DNA of 64,000 bases. Origin: Nevskiaceae bacterium. Its GTDB lineage: Bacteria > Pseudomonadota > Gammaproteobacteria > Nevskiales > Nevskiaceae. The stretch spans positions 434,001-498,000 of the forward strand of contig SSEB01000003.1 in the NCBI GenBank assembly GCA_008012115.1, given 5' to 3'. Numbering within the stretch: the first letter of the stretch is position 1; every line of letters starts with the position of its first letter. The notes beneath the pieces were generated by a model that had not been told where the DNA came from, ran no database searches, and saw only the letters and a program-made list of their open reading frames with translations. Shown one piece after another: positions 40,112 to 48,194 of this stretch. Made by a program: the position numbers and the translations under genes.

Positions 40112-41551
40112 ATGAACTACCTGAGCCCGCTGGACGCCGTGTTCCTGCGCATGGAGACCAAGCGCACGCCGATGCATGTCGGCGCGATGATGACCTTCAA
40201 GCTGCCGGACGACGCGCCGCCCGATTTCGTGCGCAAGCTGATGGAGCAGATGCGCACGCATCCGTTCATGCCTTCGCCCTTCGACTGCCGCCTCGCGCGC
40301 GGTCGCCTGTCGCGGCTGGCGCCGGCCTGGGAGAAGTGCAACGTCGACATGGAATACCACATGCGCCACTCGGCGCTGCCGTATCCCGGCGGCGAGCGCG
40401 AACTGGGCGTGCTGGTGGCGCGCATGCACTCGCACCCGCTGGACCTGTCGCGGCCGCTGTGGGAGTGCCACCTGATCGAAGGCCTGGAAAACCGCCGCTT
40501 CGCGCTCTACTTCAAAGCGCATCACTGCGCCATCGACGGCATGGGCGCGATGCGCATGGTGCAGAAGTGGCTGTCGACCGATCCGAACGACACACGCGGC
40601 ATGGGGCCGTGGATGCTGGCCGAGAAGCCGGAGCGCGAGGCGGCCGCGCCGGAGTCGCTGTGGACGCGCCTGCAGCGGCCGGCACGCGCCGCCGCCGAGC
40701 AGGCGCGCGGCGTCAAGGAACTGGTCAAGGGCCTGACCAAGATGACCAAGGGCGAGGACAGCGGCACGCGCGCCGCGTTGACCACGCCGCGCAGCCTGTT
40801 CAACGTGCCGGTGTCGCAGCAGCGTCGCCTGGGCACGCAGATTCTCGATCTCAACCGCATCAAGGCCGTCGCCAAGGCCACCGACGCCAGCGTCAACGAC
40901 GTGCTGCTCGGTATCTGCGGCGGCGCCATCCGCCGTTATCTCGTCGAGCAGAACGCGTTGCCGGAAAAATCCCTGCTGGCCTCGGTTCCGGTGGCCTTGC
41001 AGCGTTCCGCTGGCGAGGGCGGCAACGCCGTCGCCGGCTTCGTCGTGCCCATCGGCACGCAGCTGGAAGACCCGGCCGAGCGCGTGCGCCTGGCCAGCCG
41101 CGTCACCACGCGCAGCAAGCAGGAGCTGATGGAGATGCCGCGCGCCGCGCTCGATCAGTTGGCGCTGATCGGCCTGGCGCCGTTCCTGGTGGGGCAGATG
41201 ACCGGCACGCTGCCGAAGATTCCGCCGATGTTCAACTTCGTCATCTCCAACGTCGTGCTGTCGAAGGACTCGCTCTACCTGATGGGTGCGGAGCTGGAGG
41301 CGATGTACCCGGTGTCCTTCCTGTTCGACGGCTACGCCCTCAACATCACCCTGGTCGGCTACAAGGATCGCGTCGCAGTCGGCTTCCTCGGCTGCCGCGA
41401 GGCGATTCCGCGCCTGCAGCGTCTCGCCGTCTACACCCAGGACGCGCTGGCGGAGCTGGAGCAGTCGCTGGGCATCGGCACCGCGCCGTCCGCCGCGCCC
41501 ACCCCGAAATCTGCGAAGAAGAAAGCGCCGGCACGGCGAAAGCGCGCCTAG
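40112..41551 (+). CDS. Wax ester synthase/diacylglycerol acyltransferase (WS/DGAT)
   Basis: The 479-residue protein carries the condensing motif HHCAIDG (137-143, HHxxxDG), PLWECHLIEGL and the second conserved region VPVALQRS...GNAVAGFVVPIGT. These enzymes esterify acyl-CoA with fatty alcohols or diacylglycerol to make storage lipids at the inner membrane. A strong AAGGAGAG site precedes it. Its C-terminal tail is Ala/Lys-rich. A small membrane protein gene follows 19 bp downstream. Confidence 0.93.
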   Translation: MNYLSPLDAVFLRMETKRTPMHVGAMMTFKLPDDAPPDFVRKLMEQMRTHPFMPSPFDCRLARGRLSRLAPAWEKCNVDMEYHMRHSALPYPGGERELGVLVARMHSHPLDLSRPLWECHLIEGLENRRFALYFKAHHCAIDGMGAMRMVQKWLSTDPNDTRGMGPWMLAEKPEREAAAPESLWTRLQRPARAAAEQARGVKELVKGLTKMTKGEDSGTRAALTTPRSLFNVPVSQQRRLGTQILDLNRIKAVAKATDASVNDVLLGICGGAIRRYLVEQNALPEKSLLASVPVALQRSAGEGGNAVAGFVVPIGTQLEDPAERVRLASRVTTRSKQELMEMPRAALDQLALIGLAPFLVGQMTGTLPKIPPMFNFVISNVVLSKDSLYLMGAELEAMYPVSFLFDGYALNITLVGYKDRVAVGFLGCREAIPRLQRLAVYTQDALAELEQSLGIGTAPSAAPTPKSAKKKAPARRKRA

Positions 41552-41570
41552 GGTCCACGCGAGACGCCGC

Positions 41571-41948
41571 ATGTACAGCTACCTGTTCGTGAACGGTCTC
41601 ATCTTCCTGGTGGTGGGCCTGCGCGGCCTGTTCAAGCCGGTGGAGACGGTGGCCACGCCCTACGGGCTGATCGCCGAGGAAGTCGACGCGCGCAACTACC
41701 TGCGCGCCGGCGCCGGTGGCGTGGTGATCGCGGCCGGGGCGCTGCAGATCGTCGGCGTGCTGCTGCCGTCGCTGGCGCTGCCCGCGCTGATCATGGTGGT
41801 GACCCTGCTCGGCGGCATGGTCGGCGGCCGGCTCGTCAGTCTCGTGCTCGATGGCCGGCCCACCGTGGTGCCGTGGATCGCCGGCGGCTTCGAGACGCTG
41901 GGCCTCGCGCTCGGCGGCTACTGGCTGTGGGTGGAGCTGACGCGGTAG
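41571..41948 (+). CDS. Small four-helix membrane protein, DUF4345-like
   Basis: The 125-residue protein is mostly hydrophobic, with four likely membrane segments (YLFVNGLIFLVVGLRGLF, GGVVIAAGALQIVGVLL, LALPALIMVVTLLGGMVGG, AGGFETLGLALGGYWLWV). It follows the wax ester synthase by 19 bp and is probably co-transcribed. The function is unknown. Confidence 0.75.
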   Translation: MYSYLFVNGLIFLVVGLRGLFKPVETVATPYGLIAEEVDARNYLRAGAGGVVIAAGALQIVGVLLPSLALPALIMVVTLLGGMVGGRLVSLVLDGRPTVVPWIAGGFETLGLALGGYWLWVELTR

Positions 41949-41989
41949 GCAAGCGCCGCGTCCCGCATGACGGTTTTACCCAGGCGCGC

Positions 41990-43240
41990 CTAGCGCAGCC
42001 GTGGGCAGGCGCGCGTGATGGCGCCGACCACTTTCGCCATTTGCAGGATCGCCGTCGGGGCCACCGACTTGCCGTTGTTGAGGATCGCCACCGACAGCTC
42101 GCGCGCCGGATCGGCCCAGCACAGCACGGTCATGAAGCCGATGTGGCCGAAGGCATCGCGGGACTTTGGACCCCACAGGCCCACCGGGTTTTCGCCGAGC
42201 ATGAAGGCCGGCGAGAAGCGCATCGGGATATTGAGCATGCCATCGATCTGGATGCGGCCGACCGGCTTCACCGCCTCCGCCACCGTCGCCTCGCTCAGCA
42301 CACGATGGCCGTCAAGCGTGCCGCCATTGCGCAGCATCTCGAAGATGCGGCAGGCATCGTCGGCCGAGGCGTAGAGATTGCCGGCCGGCACGATGGCGGA
42401 AAGGTAAGCGTCATCGTTGGAAGCGCTCACCGCGCGCGCGAAATCGACGCCGAGCACGCGCTCGGCGATCTTGGTGATCGGCCACACCGGCTTGGGTCCG
42501 GTCAGGTAGTTGAGCGGCGCCTGGGCGCGGCGCTCCGGCGGCAGGCCGAAGCTCAGGCTGTTGAGACCCAGCGGTTCGGCCAGCCACTGCTGCAGCGCCT
42601 CGCGCAGCTCGATCTTGCCGACGCGGCGCACCAGCTCGCCGACGATGAAGCCGCCGGTGAGCGCGTGGTAGGCCTGCTTCTCGAAGCGCGGATCGAACGG
42701 CGGCGCCAGGCACAGCAATGACACCATGGCGTCCCAGTGACGCAGCAGGCTCGGGTCCGGATGCTTGATCGGCAGCTGCGGGATGCCGGCGCGGTGCGCC
42801 AGCAGCTGGCGGATGGTGACGCGATCCTTGCCGTGCGCGGCGAACTCCGGGATGAAGTCGGCGACGCGGTCGTCGAGCCGCAGCAGGCGATCCTCGGCGA
42901 GCTTGTGCACCAGCAGTGCGGAGATCGCCTTGGAGGCGGAGAACAGGCAGATCGGCGCGTCCGGGCTCAGCGGCACGCGGTCGGCGCGCTCGCCGGGGCC
43001 GTTGCCGCGCAGGCAGCCGATGGCGCGCTTCATCACGATCTGGCCGCGCCGGCGCACGACGAGGGTGATGGCCGGCTGCAGGCCGGTGCGGTAGAGCTGC
43101 TCGACCGCGCTCCAGATGCGGTCGATGCCGCCGGGGCGCACACCGAGGTGATCCGGCGCGGCTTCCGCCGCGTGGTCGATGTGCGTCACTTCCGAGAGGT
43201 CGTGCGGAACCGCGACCTTGCGATAGCCCAGCAAATTCAT
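41990..43240 (-). CDS. Serine beta-lactamase-fold hydrolase/esterase (EstB-like)
   Basis: The 416-residue protein has the SxxK motif SASK (Ser101, Lys104) of the beta-lactamase/penicillin-binding fold, as in class C and family VIII esterases. A Tyr in KQAYHALTGGF and HIGFMTVLCWADP near the end fit the remaining active-site motifs. It has no signal peptide, so a cytosolic esterase is likelier than a beta-lactamase. The start ATG 43240 is preferred because GGGAG lies 10 bp before it. Confidence 0.85.
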   Translation of the reverse strand: MNLLGYRKVAVPHDLSEVTHIDHAAEAAPDHLGVRPGGIDRIWSAVEQLYRTGLQPAITLVVRRRGQIVMKRAIGCLRGNGPGERADRVPLSPDAPICLFSASKAISALLVHKLAEDRLLRLDDRVADFIPEFAAHGKDRVTIRQLLAHRAGIPQLPIKHPDPSLLRHWDAMVSLLCLAPPFDPRFEKQAYHALTGGFIVGELVRRVGKIELREALQQWLAEPLGLNSLSFGLPPERRAQAPLNYLTGPKPVWPITKIAERVLGVDFARAVSASNDDAYLSAIVPAGNLYASADDACRIFEMLRNGGTLDGHRVLSEATVAEAVKPVGRIQIDGMLNIPMRFSPAFMLGENPVGLWGPKSRDAFGHIGFMTVLCWADPARELSVAILNNGKSVAPTAILQMAKVVGAITRACPRLR

Positions 43241-43282
43241 CCCTGCCGCTCCCATGGTCGCGCCGGGTGCGGCGCGCAAAGT

Positions 43283-44521
43283 TCAGCCTGCCGGCACCAG
43301 GTCCTTCATCGCCACCGCCTCGTCGGCCAGGCGCGCAGGATCGACCGCAGCGCGCATCGCCACCAGCTTTTTGGCGAACAGGAATTCCTGCGGCTTGCTG
43401 ACCGCGTCGGCGGCAATGATCTTGCCGTCCTTGAGATAGAACGCGGCGAAGCTGCGCTGGGTCGTGGGATCGCCGCGCAGCACCACCTGCTCGTAGCCGG
43501 TCGAGATGCCGACCATCTGCAGCTTGCAGTCGTACTGGTCGGACCAGAACCACGGCACCATGTGGTAGGGCTCGTTCTTGCCCAGCATGTTGCGCGCGGC
43601 GTTGCGGCCCTGCTCCATCGCGTTCTGCACCGACTCCAGGCGCACGCGGCGGCCGAGGAATTCGCTGGGATGGTTGGTGCAGTCGCCGGCGGCAAAGATG
43701 TCGGGGTCGGAGGTGCGTGCGCATTCGTCGACGATGATGCCGTTGTCGACGTCCAGCCCCGCCGCCTGCGCCAGCTCGGTGTTGGGCACCAGACCGATGC
43801 CGGCGACGACGAAGTCGGCGTCGATGCGGCTGCCGTCGCCCAGGGTCACATGCGTCACCGCGCCGTCACCTTCGAGCGCGGCGATCTGCACGCCGGTGCG
43901 CACATCGACGCCGGCCTCGCGGTGGATGCGCTCGAAGAAGGCGGACACCTCCGGCGAGGTCACACGCGCCAGCACGCGCGGCAGGCCTTCGAGGATGGTG
44001 ACCTTGAGGCCGAGCTTGACCGCCACCGCCGCCGCCTCCAGGCCGATGAAGCCGCCGCCGATGATCACGGCATGCTTGCCGGCGACGCTGTGCGCGCGCA
44101 TCGCCACGATGTCGTTGATGGTGCGCACCGGGAACACGTTGGGCTGGTCGGCATTGGCCATCGACAGCAGGCGCGGGCGGCCGCCGGTGGTGAGCGCCAG
44201 CTTGTCATAGGCCAGTGTGCCGCCGTCGGCGAAGTGCAGGGTCTTGGCGGCGCGGTCGATGCGCGTGACGCGGGCGTTGGCGCGGAACTCGATGTTCTGC
44301 TTCTCCAGACCCGCCAGCGGCTGCACGTAGAGCTGCTCCTGCGTGACGCTGCCGGCGAGAAAGCCCTTGGACAGCGGCGGCCGCTTGTACGGCGGATGCG
44401 GCTCCTCGCCCACCAGCACCACGCGGCCGGCGAAGCCGAGTTTGCGCAGTTCCAGCGCGGTTTCCGCGCCGGCCTGGCCGGCGCCGACGATGACGAAGGT
44501 CTGTGTCGCGGTGTCGCTCAT
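43283..44521 (-). CDS. NAD(P)H-dependent FAD reductase (rubredoxin/ferredoxin reductase type)
   Basis: From ATG 44521 the protein has 412 residues. It has the FAD motif VIVGAGQAGAETALEL, the NAD motif VIIGGGFIGLEAAAVAV and the second FAD motif DIFAAGDCTNHP. This is the AlkT/putidaredoxin-reductase family, which feeds electrons to rubredoxins or ferredoxins. It is the best candidate in the window to serve the rubredoxin and P450 at 30.6-32.1 kb. A hydrolase gene lies just downstream on the same strand. Confidence 0.92.
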   Translation of the reverse strand: MSDTATQTFVIVGAGQAGAETALELRKLGFAGRVVLVGEEPHPPYKRPPLSKGFLAGSVTQEQLYVQPLAGLEKQNIEFRANARVTRIDRAAKTLHFADGGTLAYDKLALTTGGRPRLLSMANADQPNVFPVRTINDIVAMRAHSVAGKHAVIIGGGFIGLEAAAVAVKLGLKVTILEGLPRVLARVTSPEVSAFFERIHREAGVDVRTGVQIAALEGDGAVTHVTLGDGSRIDADFVVAGIGLVPNTELAQAAGLDVDNGIIVDECARTSDPDIFAAGDCTNHPSEFLGRRVRLESVQNAMEQGRNAARNMLGKNEPYHMVPWFWSDQYDCKLQMVGISTGYEQVVLRGDPTTQRSFAAFYLKDGKIIAADAVSKPQEFLFAKKLVAMRAAVDPARLADEAVAMKDLVPAG

Positions 44522-44576
44522 CGGTGTTTCCAAGGTGTGAACAGTGCTGGTGAGGGCCAACCCGGCGCGCGGGCGC

Positions 44577-44690
44577 GTGACCCGCTGACGGCAACACGGC
44601 CGAAAATGTTGTTGTATTTTATTTAAAGATAATTAAATTGAATAACAAAATAAAACAAACCATCTGCCCCAATCGGACAGAGCGGGTGAC
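44577..44690 (-). repeat. 114-bp AT-core element, copy 6
   Basis: The terminal repeats are GTGACCCGCT (44577-44586) and AGCGGGTGAC (44681-44690), the most diverged pair. Arms are 44587-44610 and 44657-44680, and the core is 44611-44656 (6 G/C of 46). The right arm, reversed, shares GGGCAGATG with copy 7. It lies between two minus-strand genes; the 69 bp to the next stop codon show no other signal. Confidence 0.88.
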
Positions 44691-44759
44691 ACGGAAAATG
44701 CCCGGAAGCGAACCTTACAACATCCACCGCATGCAGTAGAGCGCTGCGGCGGCGACGGT

Positions 44760-45827
44760 TCAGTGCGCCGCGGCCTGCGCGTAGGGCTTGAGTGGCGGCT
44801 CGCTGCCGGTCAGATGCGGATCGGGGGCGCCGGTGGCGACATCGCCCTGCAGGATGGTCAGCAGCGCCGGCACGCCGGCGCCGGCCAGGGCCGGGTTGGC
44901 GATGATCGGGACGTTGAGGCACACCTGGGCCGGGTCGATGCGCGCCGGATCGGCCGGGCCGGCGTGTTCGATGGCATCGAGCGCCAGCGCGAAGGCCAGC
45001 GAGTCGACGGTGCCGATGGTGACGTGATCGACGATCTGCTGCGGGCAGACGTTCTGCAGCAGGATATTGGCGACCTTGGGATTGTTCTGCTGCCAGTCCA
45101 GCGCCGCGGTCGGCACCGGCACGGCCGGCTGCACCAGTTCGTCGGTGAGCGTGTAGAGGTTGGTGTAGTCGATGTCACCCGGGGTTTCGTCGCCGGCATT
45201 GAGCGCGCCGACGAACTGCGAGCCGGGCGTGAACTGGTAGAACGCCGCCGGCAGCAGGCCCACCGGCAGGGCGCCGAGGCCCAGCTGCTGTTCCAGCGTT
45301 GCTGGCGAGGCAATGAGGGTGCCGTGGTGAGGGCCGGCCTGCATCACGAAATCCGCGACCGCCGCCCGCGCCGACGGCCACCACTTGAGCGCCCAGCGCG
45401 GCATGGTGGCGCCCTGGCTGTGGCCGATCATCGCCAGCTTGCGGCCGGTCCTGGCATGCAGGCGGCGCAGGGCGTTGACCACGTACTCGGCCGAGATCTG
45501 CTGGTCGCCGAGGCCGCGGTCCGGGTAGGTCACGGCGCAGACGTCGTAGCCGCGCGCCGACAGCAGCGGGATGTAGTTCCACTCGTACTGCTCCTGCCCG
45601 GCGGTGAAGGTGCCGTGCACCAGCAGCACCGCCGGCTTGTCCGGATGCGTGAAGGCGGTGCAATGCAGCGCGGCGTCGAGCGTGTCCTGCGGCGTCGTCA
45701 GCGCCGGCTCGTCCGGGAATTCGGACTTGGCGCCGGTGATGCCGCTGGCGGATGATGGCGAGGAAGCGCCGCCGCAGGCATTCAGCAGCAGGGCGCTCAG
45801 GACGACGGGGAGGGCAAGGGTTTTCAT
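44760..45827 (-). CDS. Lipoprotein lipase/alpha-beta hydrolase
   Basis: The 355-residue protein has a lipoprotein signal (MKTLALPVVLSALLLNAC, lipidated Cys18) followed by a Ser/Gly linker. The fold shows LLVHGTFTAG (oxyanion region) and the nucleophile elbow GHSQG in KLAMIGHSQGATMPRW. It resembles secreted lipases that act on triacylglycerols or long-chain esters. It is probably anchored in the outer membrane, where it could release fatty acids for the catabolic genes around it. Confidence 0.87.
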   Translation of the reverse strand: MKTLALPVVLSALLLNACGGASSPSSASGITGAKSEFPDEPALTTPQDTLDAALHCTAFTHPDKPAVLLVHGTFTAGQEQYEWNYIPLLSARGYDVCAVTYPDRGLGDQQISAEYVVNALRRLHARTGRKLAMIGHSQGATMPRWALKWWPSARAAVADFVMQAGPHHGTLIASPATLEQQLGLGALPVGLLPAAFYQFTPGSQFVGALNAGDETPGDIDYTNLYTLTDELVQPAVPVPTAALDWQQNNPKVANILLQNVCPQQIVDHVTIGTVDSLAFALALDAIEHAGPADPARIDPAQVCLNVPIIANPALAGAGVPALLTILQGDVATGAPDPHLTGSEPPLKPYAQAAAH

Positions 45828-45901
45828 GGCGCGGACCTCGAACGATGCGCCAGTGTCGGCGCTCGCCGCGTCGGCGCCCTCCGCCGTTCGGAGGAGACGG
45901 A

Positions 45902-46147
45902 TCAGCGCCGCCGACGCCGCGCCAGCAGGCGCTCCGGCGTGATGCCGCGCCGGCTCATCGTGGCCAGGTGCGCATGGCCGCGCTCGGTGAGCTGGAAGCC
46001 GCCGTAGTCATCGGCTGAGATCAGGCGGTCGGCCGACAGGGTCTTGAGCAGGTCCGCCGACACCGGCGTGGCGGCCGCGCCGCTGCGCTGCGCCTCGCGC
46101 AGGGCGTGCAGGGCCAGTACTTCTTCGTCGCGGCGCAGGGCGCACAT
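45902..46147 (-). CDS. Small hypothetical protein, possible winged helix
   Basis: The 81-residue protein contains a pattern reminiscent of a small winged helix (VSADLLKTLSADRLISADDYGGFQLTERGHAHL) and ends in an Arg-rich tail. It diverges from the universal stress gene, with an FNR/ANR box between them. I recognise no named family; coding status is likely but not certain. Confidence 0.5.
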   Translation of the reverse strand: MCALRRDEEVLALHALREAQRSGAAATPVSADLLKTLSADRLISADDYGGFQLTERGHAHLATMSRRGITPERLLARRRRR

Positions 46148-46204
46148 GGGCGTTCTCGGTCATCGGGCTGGCATCCAGTGTCGGCATCGGGCGGGCCAGG
46201 CGCC

Positions 46205-46218
46205 TTGATCCGGATCAA
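46205..46218. promoter_or_regulatory. Perfect FNR/ANR box
   Basis: TTGATCCGGATCAA matches the FNR/ANR consensus TTGAT-n4-ATCAA exactly and lies inside a longer perfect palindrome (46201-46222). It is 58 bp from the 46277 start and a similar distance from the divergent start at 46147. Activation at low oxygen of the universal stress gene and the genes behind it is the likely role; Anr control of usp genes is known in Pseudomonas. Confidence 0.85.
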
Positions 46219-46276
46219 GGCGTGGCCAGCGCCGTGCGCCCAAGCTGGCGTCACGATCCCACCATCCCGATGCGCC

Positions 46277-47209
46277 ATGGCTCACTACACCCGAATCCTC
46301 CTGCTGGCCGACCCCTCGCTGCAGCGCACGCCCGCGCTCGACGCGGCGGCGCGCATGGCCAAGGCCGCTGGTGCGCGGCTGCACATCAACGTGTTCGACG
46401 CCAGCGACACCATCGCCGCCATGAAGTGGATGCAGCCGGATCTGGCGCAGCCGGCGATGGACGCCTACACCGAGGTGCGCCGCGCCTGGGCGGTGACCGA
46501 GGCACAGGTCTTGCAGGCGCAGGGCATCGACGCGGTGGGCGACGCCGCCTGGGCGCGTCCGGCGATCGACGAGATGCTGGAACAGATCGGTGAGTTGAAG
46601 CCGGACCTGGTGATCAAGGACGTGCATCACGAGCCGGCGCTGCGCCGCATCTTCCTGACGCCGCTGGACTGGCAGCTGCTGCGCCAGTGTCCGGCGCAGT
46701 TGCTGCTGGTCAACAGCGCCGCCGCCGTCCCGCCACGGCGCGTGCTGGCGGCCATCGATCCGGTGCGCGGCGGTCCGGGCGGCCACGATTTCAACCGCAA
46801 GATCGTGCAGGACGCGCTGGGCTTCGCGATCCAGTGCGATGCCGAACTGCACCTGGTCACCGCCTTCGATGCCGCCGTGCTGACTGGCTTCGGCGCGGCG
46901 GAGGCCGGCGCCGTCGTCACCACGGAGCTGTTCGAAACCCTGCGCGACAGTCACCGGCAGGTGTTCGACGAGGTGGCGGACGCCTACGGCGTGCCCGCGG
47001 GGCGGCGCCATTTCCTCTACGGTCCGCCGGCCGCGGCCATCGCCGAGTTCGCCGGCCAGCACCACACCGACGTGATCGCGGTCGGCGCCAGCTCGCGTCA
47101 CGGCGTCGAGCGCTTCCTGCTGGGCTCGACCGCGGAATCACTGTGCGAGAACGCACCCTGCAACCTGTTGGCGATCAAGCCGGAGGGATTCGCAGCCGCC
47201 GGCGCCTGA
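46277..47209 (+). CDS. Tandem universal stress protein (UspE-like)
   Basis: The 310-residue protein has two Usp domains, about 1-150 (HYTRILLLADPSLQRTPALD, CPAQLLLVNS) and 155-300 (PRRVLAAIDPVRGG, DVIAVGASSRHGVERFLLGS, CNLLAIKPEG). The second domain has a partial ATP-binding G-x2-G-x9-GS pattern in GASSRHGVERFLLGSTAE. It is preceded by a perfect FNR/ANR box and followed 43 bp later by a deacetylase gene. A role in low-oxygen or stress survival is likely. Confidence 0.92.
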   Translation: MAHYTRILLLADPSLQRTPALDAAARMAKAAGARLHINVFDASDTIAAMKWMQPDLAQPAMDAYTEVRRAWAVTEAQVLQAQGIDAVGDAAWARPAIDEMLEQIGELKPDLVIKDVHHEPALRRIFLTPLDWQLLRQCPAQLLLVNSAAAVPPRRVLAAIDPVRGGPGGHDFNRKIVQDALGFAIQCDAELHLVTAFDAAVLTGFGAAEAGAVVTTELFETLRDSHRQVFDEVADAYGVPAGRRHFLYGPPAAAIAEFAGQHHTDVIAVGASSRHGVERFLLGSTAESLCENAPCNLLAIKPEGFAAAGA

Positions 47210-47252
47210 CGCTAGCATGTCCATCTCCCGCTGCTGGAGTTGAACGCCGCAC

Positions 47253-48194
47253 ATGAAGAGCTACCGGCCGGTCGCCTGGATCACGCATCCCGCCTGCGCG
47301 CTGCACGACATGGGCGCCGATCACCCGGAGTCGCCGCGCCGACTCGCGGCCATCGAGGATCGCCTGCTGGTCGCCGGCCTCAAGGATTTTCTCCTGCAAT
47401 GCGAGGCGCCGCGCGCGCCGGAGGAATCCTTGGCGCGGGTGCACGATGCAGGGCACGTGCGCCGCATCCTCGATGCCGACACGCGCGAGGGCGAGGTGCA
47501 GATCGACGGCGACACGCTGATGAACCGTCACAGTCACGAAGCCGCGCTGCGTGCCGCCGGCGCCGGGCTGCTGGCCGTGGACCTGGTGATGAGCGACCGC
47601 GCCGGCCTCGCCTTCTGCGCGGTGCGCCCGCCGGGCCATCACGCCGAGCGCGCGCGTGCGATGGGCTTCTGCCTGTTCAACAACATCGCCGTGGCGGCGG
47701 CACATGCGCTGGCGCGCGGCCTGACACGCGTGGCGATCCTCGATTTCGACCTGCACTACGGCAATGGCACCGCCGACATTTTCAAGTCCGACCGCCGTGT
47801 GCTGCTGTGCTCCACCTATCAGCACCCGCTGTATCCGCACTGGGCCGGGATTCCGGGGGCCGACAACCTGCTCGACGTGCCGCTGCCGGCCGGCACCGGC
47901 AGCCGCGAGTTCCGCGCCGCCGTCGCCGACCGCTGGCTGCCGGCGCTGGAGCGTTTCCAGCCGGAACTGCTGCTGGTCTCCGCCGGCTTCGATGCCCACA
48001 TGGCCGATCCGCTGGGCGACCTGTGCCTGAGCACGGACGACTATCGCTGGCTGGGCACGGTCATCCAGGGCGTTGCCGACGCCTGCTGCCAGGGACGCGT
48101 GGTCGCCATGCTCGAAGGCGGCTACGAGCTGCACGCGCTGGCGCGCAGCGTCGAGGCCTTCCTGACACCTTTCGTCGGCGAACTGCCGGTATGA
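47253..48194 (+). CDS. Histone-deacetylase-family protein (AcuC-like deacetylase)
   Basis: The 313-residue protein shows class II HDAC-like motifs: HPESPRRLAAIEDRL, RPPGHHAERARAMGFC with the catalytic His pair, DFDLHYGNGT with zinc-binding Asp and His, and SAGFDAHMADPLGDL with the third zinc ligand. Bacterial members deacetylate proteins (AcuC) or polyamines. Its stop overlaps the ATG of a Pat-type acetyltransferase (ATGA), so an acetylation/deacetylation pair is likely. It follows the universal stress gene. Confidence 0.88.
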   Translation: MKSYRPVAWITHPACALHDMGADHPESPRRLAAIEDRLLVAGLKDFLLQCEAPRAPEESLARVHDAGHVRRILDADTREGEVQIDGDTLMNRHSHEAALRAAGAGLLAVDLVMSDRAGLAFCAVRPPGHHAERARAMGFCLFNNIAVAAAHALARGLTRVAILDFDLHYGNGTADIFKSDRRVLLCSTYQHPLYPHWAGIPGADNLLDVPLPAGTGSREFRAAVADRWLPALERFQPELLLVSAGFDAHMADPLGDLCLSTDDYRWLGTVIQGVADACCQGRVVAMLEGGYELHALARSVEAFLTPFVGELPV

